This document shows, piece after piece, positions 1 to 8,410 of a stretch of 14,213 bases of DNA (its first letter is position 1; each line of letters begins with the position of its first letter). The position numbers and the translations under genes are program-made. Below the pieces are notes generated by a model. It was not told the origin of the DNA and did no database searches. It was given only the letters and a program-made list of their open reading frames with translations. Source of the stretch: CAVVVS01 sp963751355 (GTDB lineage: Bacteria > Bacteroidota > Ignavibacteria > Ignavibacteriales > Ignavibacteriaceae). The stretch covers positions 1 to 14,213 of the forward strand of contig CAVVVS010000052.1 in NCBI GenBank assembly GCA_963751355.1. The letters run 5' to 3'.

Positions 1-133
1 CCAATTGTCCGATCTTTTCCTGTAAAGTCATTTTTGAAAGGAGGCTGTCGACTTTACTTTCAATTTTAGAATCCTGTGCAAGTGCAATATTAGCAAGAGA
101 TAAAAATATGAAGAAAAAAAATAATTTTTTCAT
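1..133 (-). CDS. GH3 family beta-glucosidase, N-terminal part (gene runs off the left edge)
   Basis: The first 44 codons of a gene that continues beyond the window. The start ATG is at 133-131. A Sec signal peptide covers about residues 1-20 (MKKLFFFF followed by a hydrophobic stretch ending ALA-Q), so the product is exported to the periplasm or beyond. The mature start contains DSLLSKMTLQEKIGQL, the typical opening of GH3 beta-glucosidases of the BglX type (V..LL..MTL.EKIGQL). Family knowledge: these remove terminal beta-linked glucose from oligosaccharides; in Bacteroidetes, GH3 enzymes beside GH144 are known to act on beta-1,2-gluco-oligosaccharides such as sophorose. Here it follows a GH144-type gene on the same strand, which supports that pairing. 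The catalytic aspartate lies outside the window, so linkage specificity cannot be judged. No clear ribosome binding site is visible. Confidence 0.82.
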   Translation of the reverse strand, partial: MKKLFFFFIFLSLANIALAQDSKIESKVDSLLSKMTLQEKIGQL

Positions 134-162
134 TTTATACTCTTTAATTTTTCAAATAAAAT

Positions 163-276
163 TTATTGTAATATTTCTTTTCCTTCTTTCAAATAATCAT
201 CATTCCATTTCGCAAAAAGGGGTGCATACCGATAAGTTAAATTAGTTTCAAACCGGTTTTCAATATAAAATAATTT
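163..276 (-). pseudogene. Orphan C-terminal tail of an unidentified protein
   Basis: Between the GH144 stop and the GH3 start (180 bases) one minus-strand frame reads an open stretch of about 37 codons ending at TAA 165-163. It has a protein-like composition (ENRFETNLTYRYAP, then FAKWNDDYLKEGKEILQ), reminiscent of the end of an enzyme. It has no start codon, and a stop lies just upstream in frame, at about 279-277. I do not recognise the family. It could be the remnant of a gene lost by deletion, the result of an assembly join, or chance. The rest of this gap is AT-rich with nothing else seen. Confidence 0.3.
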
Positions 277-313
277 TTACAACGCGGCTGGCAGAAGAGA
301 TGATTCATTAATT

Positions 314-1708
314 TCAATTATTTATTTTTTCAAAACCTAGAATCTTTAAGCCATTTTTAATAATCGGATCTTCATCATATATTTCCCAATTAATCCTGAT
401 CGGTAATTTTCCAGCATTAAGACCAGTGGTCCTTCATCAATACCGAGATCTTGATTATCAAACCAATTTGCTGTTAAGTTAAAAGCATCAACAAAGCCGT
501 ATTTCCCCCATATACCTTTATCTTTATAGGTATTATAAAAATGCATTAAAGTAGGAATAACGACTTTCGGTGCAAATACTATTGAGGCTCCGGCGGCATA
601 CGGTGCAATTGTACCGTCATCAAAATAATTATACTGCGGCCCGGAGGTACCTCTACCTGCATAACCTAAAAATTTTTTATCATCAAAATTATTAATTCAC
701 CTGGACCATCACATGCTGATATACCCCCAGACCAAGGAATCATAACCCTTCCATCCATGAGGATTTTCCATAGCATACAATCTTTGTGTTAATGTTGCCC
801 TTCGTGATTTTTCAAAATAATCAATTCCTTTTTCACGCATATACTTATCGGCAATTCTTCTCAAGTCAATAAAAGCATTGGTAAATTGATGTCCAAATAA
901 CGGCGGGAAAACGACTTCGGCTAAACCTTTGTATGGTTCCTCCCACTTGTAAGTTTTCGTCCATGTTTCATATCCCTTACTTGCATATTCCATTCCATCA
1001 CCGGCCGCAATTACAAACATGATCTGAGCTTCGTTGTAGCCTCTCATCCATTTTTAGAAAAACCATGCTCCGGCTCCCAGCCCATATTTATATCATAAGG
1101 GTCTCTGCTGTCTTTAGACATTGTAAAAAACTTCCAATCAACTCTCTTTAAAAGCAAAGTTGATTTCTCTCTTATTTCTTTTTCAATTGAATTATTTTTA
1201 TCAAAATATTGACGTGCAAAAATAAATCCTGCTAATAGCAAACCTGTATCTATAGATGAAAGTTCACAATTCCAGTAACGCAAACCGGATTTCATATCAA
1301 GGAAATGATAATAAAAACCTTTGTATCCTGTGGACACTGCATCAGCACTTTGCTTACTATTTAAAAGAAATTTAAAATGTCAGAGTTCTTTGCGAAGCTT
1401 CTTCTTGGATATCCATCCATGCTGCGCACCGATAGCGTAAGCCGGCAAAGCAAAACCGACAGCAACAATTCTTACCGGAGAATCTTTTGTAGAGCGGTCT
1501 TTTACTAAACCGTTTTCACGATTAGATTCATCTATAAAATAAAGAAAAGTTCTATATTCAAGAGTATAGGAATGTAGTTACTGCCGGTGAGTTTTTATAT
1601 TGATTTAAAGGGTAACTCGTTTTAGTGATTTTATTCTGACTGCAGCAGATTATAGAAGAGAAGAAGACAATAAAAAAAATACGGATACTTATTGATAAAT
1701 TTTATCAT
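314..1708 (-). CDS. GH144-type (PF10091) beta-glucanase, lipoprotein, broken by about eight frameshifts
   Basis: A second glycoside hydrolase related to endo-beta-1,2-glucanases (GH144; PF10091 'glycoamylase'). From ATG 1708-1706 the joined frames read: a hydrophobic signal with a lipobox-like SIICCSQ near residue 20; FLYFIDESNRENGLVKDR; PVRIVAVGFALPAYAIG; GWIS; TGYKGFYYHFLDM; the family block ELSSIDTGLLLAG; WEPEHGF; RGYNEAQ; WGISACDGP; DDGTIAPYAAG; GFVDAFN; DEGPLVLMLENYRSG; then a stop at 316-314. Total about 465 codons, normal for the family, with no missing block. Reading frame shifts occur near 1672-1679 (A8 run), 1573, 1400, 1378, 1047, 724-728 (C5 run), 688 and 398. No T9SS tail, unlike its relative at 13079-14213, so it is probably membrane-anchored, perhaps facing the periplasm. 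The breaks are more likely sequence errors than real decay because every conserved motif survives. Confidence 0.8.
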
Positions 1709-1811
1709 ACAAAAAATTTGTTTATTTCATTTTATATTATGAACAATACAATTAAATTATAAAAACAACATAGGACTTGAAATATTTTTCCATATTAAAA
1801 GCACTGCCATT

Positions 1812-1970
1812 TTATTTTACCACTGCAAATTTTCCTATGTATTTTACTACACCCAACGGCATCGCCGATACATAAAAGGTGCGCGACAATGTTTGGGCGA
1901 ATGACAATCCAGGCACAAGGAACAGTGCCGCACTCGCCGTAAATAACATTATAGCAATGATCTTTTACAT
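1812..1970 (-). pseudogene. Truncated duplicate of the beta-helix gene 5' end (signal peptide remnant)
   Basis: The minus strand repeats the signal-peptide region of the intact gene at 5380-7071: LFTASAALFLVPGLSFAQ is identical, and a few more residues match (YVSA.P.G). The copy then diverges and stops at TAA 1814-1812, so it has no body and no sorting domain. The codon after the expected ATG (1970-1968) is TAA instead of AAA, so the start is dead unless the inner ATG at 1949-1947 is used. It lies 29 bases after the receptor stop codon. This suggests the receptor/beta-helix unit was once tandemly repeated, or that recombination deleted the rest of a second copy. The 103 bases between it and the next gene are AT-rich with no clear signal. 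Confidence 0.7.
1892..1953. repeat. 62-bp direct repeat, copy 1
   Basis: Base-for-base identical to 6993-7054 and in the same orientation; similarity continues with mismatches on both sides (about 1857-1980 against 6960-7080). It encodes the signal-peptide core of the beta-helix protein. The two copies lie about 5.1 kb apart and bracket the receptor and beta-helix genes. Confidence 0.9.
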
Positions 1971-1999
1971 AATGCTTCTCCTTTGGTTTTTGGAAAACA

Positions 2000-4968
2000 T
2001 CATTGTAGACTCCATCGAAGTCCTAATTGCACAACCGGGCCATAATCACTTTCAGACGTAGGGAAACCATTTCCCTGTACCACATAAGTATCATTTGCAT
2101 GGTTGAGATTAACCATGTTGAGATAAACGACCAGGCCAGGCCACGGCAGGTTTTGTTTGGCAGTTAAGTCCCAGCGCAGGTATGAATTTTTCGAGGGTAG
2201 CATTTCCGGGTACTGATCTGTTCCGGTCGATACATTTGACTGGTATATCATGGATACGACGACAGAGAAGCCTTTGTAATCATACCCAGCGGAAAGATTA
2301 ACAACGTTATCCGGTTGGTATAGCAGGCGATCAGTATAAAAAGTATCTACGTGCACCGGTATGTAAGTGGGATAAACGCCAGGCTTTGTGACGGTATAAA
2401 AATATTTTGCGCTAGAGAAAATATGAGTGTAATTTATGTTGAACACCAATCCGCTCAACAATCCCGGCAGGTACCAGAAGTGTGTCTGCCAGTCAAGCTC
2501 CACACCGTAGTCATCAACACGAAAGGGGTTGTTAATTTCAGTAGTGACACTGTATACTTTGGGGAGAGAATTAGGCCAGGGAAGCGGGATAAAGGGATAT
2601 TTAATTGATGCAACGGAGTCGGCGACAAACTGTTCTGCGTGAATATCATGTCATCTATTCTCTTCAAGAATCCGCCGACGGTAAACAGTCCGATAGCGTT
2701 GTTATAGAAAGAAAGCTGCACGTTATAGTTCTGCGAATGAGCAGGCTTCAAAGCAAAGTTGTTCCAGGTGACTGAGTTTGAAGATGAAAATATATCGATT
2801 GTCGGTATGATGGAAGTGAAGTCCGGGTAGGAAAGTGTGCTGGTATAGGACAGACGAGCTGTAAGCCAAGAAAGCGGCTTGTACATCAGGCTTACGTCTG
2901 GCAGCAAATAACCGTGATATTGATCGATTGTAGTATCTCTATGAGTATAGGTCATTGGATATTGAATATTCTGTAGGCTAGCATCAAAAATTCTCACGGT
3001 CCGGTCAAGTTGTTTGCCAACCCCTGGTATCGAGCTCCGGCTATCAGCGTGATTTGAGTTCCAATATTGACGGTTGCCATGGCATAAGCGGCACTCTCAT
3101 ACTCATTTCCGGAGTAATTATTGGCAATGAGGCCATAAGATTGGAGAGTAACCCCATGACCCCCAACCAGCTTTCTCGGCTCCCTGATGGACTAAATCCA
3201 CTATTTGTGATAAAAGGTCCAGGTTCGTCGGAAGCGGCGGCCCATAGCTGCCTTTCAGAAAATTCCCGAATTTGAAACCCGGGCCCTGAACACGGTTATT
3301 GGAAGAAGCTGGTTTATGTAGTACTCAGGTTGTATGGCGGCTGTGTCATAAAAGGATACGCATTAAGTATTGCCCTGTGTACAAGAGTCAGGTTAAAGAC
3401 GCCGCCCCCACCCTCATTGTAGGCGCTGTAAGACCGGTGAGTATAATGATATTGTCCGCCCAATTTTCAGAATTCCTGAGACGGCATTTGATAAAGTTAT
3501 GTCTCTTTTGTGATGTCGATTAACCCAACAATATTTCTTTGCATTGTAATATTGAGAAAATGCTGAGAGACAAGAGGTTCATGAGATTCGGATCGACTTT
3601 AGCCAGAACTGGCCTGAGCTATATACACCAGGAGGTGCGGTATTCGGCACAGTATTCAGATTCGCCGGGTACTGCTGAAAAGTCGCTCCCAGTCCTTCCG
3701 CGTGAAATATTCTCTCAGAGCGAGTGAGAAACTTTTGCATCCACATCGAACGACAGCACATTTTTTTTCAAGTCAAGAAGATTCGTCATTACATAAAGCT
3801 TCGCAGGTGAGTACGAGGCGTTTTCGAAAATCTGGTTTGAGGCAATGCTATACTGCTGGCTGAGCGTTTGCGTTGTGGTATTGCTGCCGCTGGAGAAATT
3901 CATAAAATCAATCTTACCACCGGGCAGCTTGTAATCCATATTGATGGTACCGTTATACCGCCGTGTTATGCTGGGAAGAAAGCTGAGGTTGAGAGAGGTA
4001 AGATATAAAGGATTAAAGACGCCAGGATTCTTGGATTTCATTTGATAGCTGGCTCCTAACTCATCGCTTGATAAATTTTGCCGGTCGACAACTGCTTGCA
4101 CGAGAATTCCAAGCCGCTGGTTCAAATACCTATTCCCGACTGTGGCGGAAAAATTATAGTCGCCAAACTGACTCCGAAGACCTTCGTATCCTCCCTGCGC
4201 AGATAGTTCTATTTCCGGCGCGCCCGAAGAGGTCTTCTTGGCTTCCCTGATCTGGAAATTTACAACACCTCCCAAAACAGCCGCGTTCATATCAGGGGTT
4301 ACAGTCTTGAATACCTCTATTCCGCTCAGCATGTTTGAAGAAATCATGCTCATGTTCACGGCCCGGTCACTGCTGCTCGTTGCGGCCATTTCCACACCGT
4401 CAATTTCAACCCGGTTGTACTTAGGCTGCAGTCCGTTTATAGAGACTTCGTATCCCTGCCCTCCCTGCCTGAGAAGATAAACGCCCGGGAGTCTGCCGAC
4501 TGACTCAGCAGCATTCTGATCCGGCAGCTCTTTAATTCGAGCTGCAGACACGACATTCACAATCTTGTTCGAGGAAAGCTGTTGGTTAATGGCGGCATTC
4601 TGTCCGCTTGCCTGAGCTGTTACAACAACAGTTTTTCCTTCAATTCCAACAGGTTCAAGCTTAAAATTCTCAATAAGCTGTTGACCTTTTTTTAATTCTA
4701 TATTAACTGTGACCGTTTTATAACCGACATAAGAAACTTTCAATGTGTAAGAACCAGCTATAACATTAGGAATTAAATAATTACCTTCTGCATTTGAAGC
4801 AGCTCCCAAGCTGGTTCCGACAAGAAAGACATTAGTTCCTAACAGAGGCTCATTAGTAGTCTTGTCTGTTATTTTACCGGATATTTTAGATGTTTGAGAC
4901 CATACGATTTGTGATAATAGAAAAACAATAATTAGAGTAAAAATAGTCTTAAATTTTTGTTCATACAT
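2000..4968 (-). CDS. TonB-dependent outer-membrane receptor (SusC-like role), frameshifted in its 3' half
   Basis: Outer-membrane beta-barrel for energised uptake, here probably of oligosaccharides. Start ATG 4968-4966, with TAAGGT about 8 bases upstream. Residues 1-24 are a signal peptide (cleavage near WSQ). About 25-115 is a carboxypeptidase-regulatory-like domain (ISGKITDKTTNEPLLGTNVFL, NAEGNYLIPNV, VSYVGYKT). About 120-245 is the plug, with ELPDQNAAESVGRLPGV, INGLQPKYNRVEIDG and GGVVNFQIREA. The barrel follows and ends in LGLRWSLQ with stop 2002-2000, a usual barrel terminus. Total about 990 codons, normal for the family. The first 417 codons are intact; from 3720 to 2000 the frame changes several times (for example near 3720, 3590, 3530, 3435, 3000 and 2480), yet barrel motifs persist (KPAHSQNYNVQLSFY, KRIDDMIF). 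No SusD partner is adjacent; a secreted beta-helix gene lies directly upstream. GC steps from about 33% to 50% near 4615, at the end of the regulatory-like domain. Confidence 0.88.
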
Positions 4969-5379
4969 TTTATTACCTTAATATATAAAAGATTCAAAAA
5001 CTCCAAACTTTTTATTTGGCGTCTATTTAATAGCGTCTTATTATAGTTTATTTAGCACCTCAGTTTAGTAGAATAATTTTTTCTGAAATACCACATGGTA
5101 CTGTAGAGCAGGACAAGGGCAGTACCCAGAATGAGTCTATTTCCCTTGCCCCTTCATCAAAACGTAGATGATGTTTTCTCGTCAAAGTCTCGAAGAGTCC
5201 GCTAAACTCTTCGAAGTCTTGTGACCGAAGACTCCTCACAAAGCCCGACAGGGTCGAGGCTAGTCAAAGAAGGTTGCCGGAGTCTTCGACCCTCATAAGG
5301 CTTTCCTTAGTACATATCCCGCTTTGCAAGACTGCTTACTCCAAGTTTCTTGACTTCTATATGTTTATTAGCTTGGCAC
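4969..5379. other. Non-coding gap between beta-helix gene and receptor
   Basis: 411 bases without a gene. The part next to the receptor (4969-5090) is AT-rich and holds two direct copies of GCGTCT at 5019-5024 and 5033-5038, 14 bases apart, a possible regulator site. The middle (about 5100-5300) is GC-rich and full of inverted repeats, described separately. The part next to the beta-helix stop shows no clear terminator. I see no tRNA, no rho-independent terminator and no convincing promoter. Confidence 0.6.
5110..5293. repeat. GC-rich hairpin-forming intergenic element
   Basis: Nested inverted repeats: 5111-5119 with 5143-5151 (GGACAAGGG against CCCTTGCCC, one mismatch); 5190-5198 with 5206-5214 (TCGAAGAGT/ACTCTTCGA, perfect 9-bp stem, 7-base loop); 5215-5220 with 5228-5233 (AGTCTT/AAGACT); 5250-5257 with 5286-5293 (AGGGTCGA/TCGACCCT). 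The motif GAAGACTC recurs at 5228-5234 and inverted at 5280-5286. GC is about 58% in 5221-5280, against about 30% in the coding sequence on either side. It could be a REP/MITE-like dispersed repeat, or a structured leader RNA for the receptor gene about 130 bases downstream. It matches no riboswitch class I know. Confidence 0.5.
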
Positions 5380-7071
5380 TCATTTGAGAAGCACCATTTT
5401 CTTTGTTAAAGAATAATTACCGGATTCAAGCCTGTACATATAAACACCGCTTGCTAGGTTTGAAGCGTTGAAATCTACTACATAGTTGCCTGGTCTTTGA
5501 TCTTGATTAACCAAAGTAGCAACTTCTTGCCCTAACACATTATATATTTTAAGAGTAACTAAACCGCTCTTTGTAATACTGTACTTAATATTTGTAGTAG
5601 GGTTGAACGGATTAGGGTAGTTTTGGTTTAAAATAAACTTTGCAGGAATGCCGTTACTTATTTGCTTTATACCCATAGCCTCGGGATACCAATTCAAATC
5701 GCCAAGAGGTAATCCATCGCTGCCTGTAAGGGTAGCACTATACTTCAAATTCTCCGGCACAGGATATCCTTGCGTTTGAGCCCAGTTCTTTGCCACTGAA
5801 CCAAACACGTTAACGGGATTAGTTACCATCTGCCTCCAGAGCGGAGAGGTAGAGATTGTTCCGTTCCATCGAGCAACTGTATATAAATTTAGACCAGCAA
5901 CCATTGGATCCACGATGGACGCTGAAAATCCCGGATCAGTATTGACGTTATTTGAAGCTGATAAGCCGGGCCAGGATGTCTTATCCGCAAACATTGCTTG
6001 GGTGTGACTGTCCATCCAAGTGGGAGCAACAACGTAATCCGTCGCGGTACTATTGATCGCAGTAATAGTACTGTCTATCGATGTTTGCCAGTAATAGGCG
6101 TTGTTTTCTACAACGATATTTCTGCCAGCTTCCGTCCAGGTATATGGCGGCTCACTGAACTGTAAAAGGGAATCAAAACAGACCACCGCCGGAGGCTCGT
6201 TCCCTATTCCACCGTTTTTAATAGAGGTGGAATCATAGCCCCATGCGTATGTGTCGTAGAAAATGTTGTCCGAAATATATGCACTGTCAGCCTGATATAT
6301 TCGCAAAGGCATCCAGGCACATCCTACCATTGTGTTGTGCTTAAATTGGAAGTATCTAAGATTATCGTTACCCCATACACCGAAGGCGATTGCAAAGAAA
6401 GTATTGTTGACAAATTGCAAAGTGTCGGCAGCTTCGGCAAATATAATATTAGTAGGGAAGCCGGCTTGAGATTGGATGTTTCGGAACTCACAATTAGTAA
6501 TATAAAAGGAGTTACCAGAGCCGCCGTAACTGAGCAAGGCGCCTTGTCCCGCTGTAAAATCGTCGAACACGCAGCGATTGATTCTTATTGACGAACCAAC
6601 CGGAATCCCGTCGATGAGTCTGTCGTCTCCAGCCGTTATCAATCCGTCGGTCCGCTTGCCCAGGAAGTAAAGATTATCGAAGTTAAGGTTCCCTTCCAGG
6701 TTCTCAGTAAAACGAGGAGGGGTCGAGTTGTCGGAAAGGATAAATGGCTCAATCACGGGTGGCATACCTGTAACAGGATTATTCTTCCCGATTATAGTGA
6801 GCGTTAGACCGTTGAAATTGGCTGCCATGTTAATCGTAGCGGTATAGAAGTATGTGGTGTCTACGCTTCCGGTTTGCTGCAGCACGTAAACTCGATTGGG
6901 ATCCTTCCGCGCTCCTGTTGCTGTAGTATCCCCTGTAATGACGTTGTTGATATTACCAGGCGGCAGCGCCGACACATAAAGGGTGTCCGACATTTGGGCG
7001 AATGACAATCCAGGCACAAGGAACAGTGCCGCACTCGCCGTAAATAACATTATAACAATGATTTTTTTCAT
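5380..7071 (-). CDS. Secreted right-handed beta-helix protein with T9SS type A sorting domain
   Basis: Intact, 563 residues. ATG 7071-7069 is preceded by GAGG about 7 bases upstream, a good ribosome site. Residues 1-26 are a signal peptide (MKKIIVIMLF to LSFAQ). About 110-330 hold repeated asparagine-rich coils (INRCVFDDF, ITNCEFRNI, FVNNTFFAI, FKHNTMVGC, ISDNIFYDT, VENNAYYW), the pattern of parallel beta-helix proteins such as pectate-lyase-like folds. Residues about 482-563 are the sorting domain (NYPNPFNPTT, IYNVLGQEVATLV, SGVYMYRLESG, KKMVLLK), which directs export by T9SS and attachment at or release from the surface. No catalytic signature is assignable, so it may bind or cleave glycans. 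Its position directly before the receptor suggests a partner role, perhaps replacing SusD. GC is near 50% in the body but about 30% in the sorting domain, stepping near 5640. A palindrome 74 bases upstream suggests LacI control. Confidence 0.85.
   Translation of the reverse strand: MKKIIVIMLFTASAALFLVPGLSFAQMSDTLYVSALPPGNINNVITGDTTATGARKDPNRVYVLQQTGSVDTTYFYTATINMAANFNGLTLTIIGKNNPVTGMPPVIEPFILSDNSTPPRFTENLEGNLNFDNLYFLGKRTDGLITAGDDRLIDGIPVGSSIRINRCVFDDFTAGQGALLSYGGSGNSFYITNCEFRNIQSQAGFPTNIIFAEAADTLQFVNNTFFAIAFGVWGNDNLRYFQFKHNTMVGCAWMPLRIYQADSAYISDNIFYDTYAWGYDSTSIKNGGIGNEPPAVVCFDSLLQFSEPPYTWTEAGRNIVVENNAYYWQTSIDSTITAINSTATDYVVAPTWMDSHTQAMFADKTSWPGLSASNNVNTDPGFSASIVDPMVAGLNLYTVARWNGTISTSPLWRQMVTNPVNVFGSVAKNWAQTQGYPVPENLKYSATLTGSDGLPLGDLNWYPEAMGIKQISNGIPAKFILNQNYPNPFNPTTNIKYSITKSGLVTLKIYNVLGQEVATLVNQDQRPGNYVVDFNASNLASGVYMYRLESGNYSLTKKMVLLK
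6993..7054. repeat. 62-bp direct repeat, copy 2
   Basis: Identical to 1892-1953. It lies within the signal-peptide codons of the intact beta-helix gene, so this is the likely parental copy of the truncated fragment. Confidence 0.9.
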
Positions 7072-7144
7072 TTCAGCCTCATTTTAAGTTGTTATTGTTA
7101 AGTTAGTTATCAGTAGCTGACCTGACAGCCGAATACTACACTCC

Positions 7145-7158
7145 ACGAAACGTTTCGT
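7145..7158. promoter_or_regulatory. Palindromic LacI-type operator upstream of the beta-helix gene
   Basis: ACGAAACGTTTCGT is a perfect 14-bp palindrome centred on CG, the classic shape of LacI-family operators. It lies between the lacI-type gene stop and the beta-helix gene, 74 bases before that ATG, and shares the AAACGTTT core with the palindrome at 8324-8347. Inference: the neighbouring LacI-family protein binds here and controls the beta-helix and receptor genes. I could not place a convincing promoter next to it. Confidence 0.6.
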
Positions 7159-7206
7159 TTAGTGAAGTTCAGCCGGTAAGTTATATAAATGTTAAAAAAA
7201 GAACAT

Positions 7207-8220
7207 TCAATATTTACACCCACACGAACCACCTATAACAAGCTCTGTGGGGAGAACTTCAAAATGGACTTTACCATTCCTCCCTTTTTTATTAAGCTTA
7301 TCGAGCAAATACCTAACGGCTTTACTACCCAGTTCGGTTATTGGCACATGTATGGTAGTTAATCTCGGTATTAAAAACTGACTTAAATAAATATCATCAA
7401 AACCGGCAATTGCAATATCACCCGGTATTTTATAGCCAAGCTCTTTAGCCGCCTCATACGCGCCAACTGCCATCATATCATTTGTAGTAAAAATAGCTTC
7501 CGGTTTGACAGGCTGATTCATTAATGTGGAAAATCCTAAAACCCCGGACTCAACATCAAAATTTCCATTCATAATTAAAGAAGGATCTTTGGGAATATTA
7601 TTTTTTCTTAATGCACTTAAATAGCCCGATAATCTTTCTTCAACATCACAGTTTCCCTTGGGACCGTTTATAATTCCAATCTTTTTGTACTTATGAACTT
7701 TTATAAAATGCTCAACAATATTATATGCACCCTGGAAATTGTTAATTTTTATTTGATCGATTTTATCAAAATCTCCGCAAGTATTAATCAGAACAACAGG
7801 AGTTTTACTCTTTTGAATTATTTCCGAAACTTCATTTTGAATTTGCGGTGCCATTAATATCACCCCATCAACTCTGCCGCTCCCCATAAGTTCAATAAGA
7901 GTTCCAATCATATTTCTCTCACTATGTGAACTGGAAATCAAAACATGCCATTTTCTTTTGTAGGCTTCTTCATCTATGCTGTGAATGAAATCCATGAAAA
8001 ATTCACCGACAAGATCAGGAAGGACAACTCCTATTGTTTCTGTAAATTTTTTTGAAAGGCTTCTGGCAATCGGGTTGGGAATGTAGTTTAGTTCTTCAGC
8101 TATTTTTAAGATTTTTTCTTTAGTATTTTGCTTTACAAGAGAACTTCCGTTTAACGCCCTGGAAACAGTTGCAATAGACACTCCCGCTTTGGAAGCAACT
8201 TTATGAATATCAATTTTCAT
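7207..8220 (-). CDS. LacI-family transcriptional regulator
   Basis: Intact, 337 residues, the usual family length. The N-terminal helix-turn-helix is at about residues 5-24 (KVASKAGVSIATVSRALNG), followed by the hinge helix region (NYIPNPIARSLSKK) that inserts in the minor groove at the operator centre. Residues about 60-335 form the periplasmic-binding-protein-like effector domain (ETIGVVLPDL, GRVDGVILMAP, FTTNDMMAVGA, IAIAGFDDI). Such proteins are cytoplasmic and usually release DNA on binding a sugar. It sits between the ABC importer and the beta-helix/receptor pair, with an AAACGTTT palindrome on each side, so local control with autoregulation is likely. The inducer is not deducible from the sequence; a gluco-oligosaccharide or its breakdown product would fit. 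Start ATG 8220-8218 is at the usual family N-terminus; the upstream sequence is AT-rich without Shine-Dalgarno. Confidence 0.93.
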   Translation of the reverse strand: MKIDIHKVASKAGVSIATVSRALNGSSLVKQNTKEKILKIAEELNYIPNPIARSLSKKFTETIGVVLPDLVGEFFMDFIHSIDEEAYKRKWHVLISSSHSERNMIGTLIELMGSGRVDGVILMAPQIQNEVSEIIQKSKTPVVLINTCGDFDKIDQIKINNFQGAYNIVEHFIKVHKYKKIGIINGPKGNCDVEERLSGYLSALRKNNIPKDPSLIMNGNFDVESGVLGFSTLMNQPVKPEAIFTTNDMMAVGAYEAAKELGYKIPGDIAIAGFDDIYLSQFLIPRLTTIHVPITELGSKAVRYLLDKLNKKGRNGKVHFEVLPTELVIGGSCGCKY

Positions 8221-8323
8221 TTTTCTTTAATAGTAATTTTTTTCAATATGCGATTTTTCAAATGTTAAATTAAAGACACTCAGCACTAACACTTTTTTCG
8301 GAAAGGAAATCTAAAAACAATAA

Positions 8324-8347
8324 ATAAATGTAAACGTTTACATTTAT
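8324..8347. promoter_or_regulatory. Perfect 24-bp palindromic operator
   Basis: A perfect 24-bp inverted repeat centred between 8335 and 8336, with core TGTAAACGTTTACA flanked by AT-rich arms. This is a textbook LacI-family operator shape. It lies about 104 bases upstream of the lacI-type start and just downstream of a candidate promoter, so it would cover the transcription start. Inference: negative autoregulation and, by readthrough, control of downstream genes. Confidence 0.8.
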
Positions 8348-8349
8348 AT

Positions 8350-8380
8350 GAAAGCTAATAAACTAAATTCTTTTTGTCAA
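8350..8380 (-). promoter_or_regulatory. Candidate promoter for the LacI-family gene
   Basis: On the minus strand TTGACA (8380-8375) is followed, 17 bases on, by TAGCTTTC (8357-8350). This fits the Bacteroidetes pattern (TTG about 20 bases before TAnnTTTG, last base different) and loosely a sigma-70 pattern. The expected start, near 8343, falls inside the operator at 8324-8347, which strengthens the call. Confidence 0.45.
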
Positions 8381-8410
8381 GTGATATTTATCTAACAATC
8401 ATTATTGTGA

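Noticed and set aside
1879..2061. Plus-strand open frame of 60 codons
   Set aside because: It is the antisense of the signal-peptide remnant and of the receptor 3' end; the composition gives no protein family.
2351..4480. Several plus-strand open frames of 60-85 codons
   Set aside because: All lie opposite the receptor gene, whose minus-strand frames carry recognisable barrel and plug motifs.
7188..7207. AATGTT/AACATT inverted repeat after the LacI-family gene
   Set aside because: Only a 6-bp AT-rich stem with no trailing T-run, and it touches the stop codon; too weak for a terminator.
8395..8408. ACAAT/ATTGT inverted repeat after the permease stop
   Set aside because: A 5-bp AT-rich stem is expected by chance in this composition.
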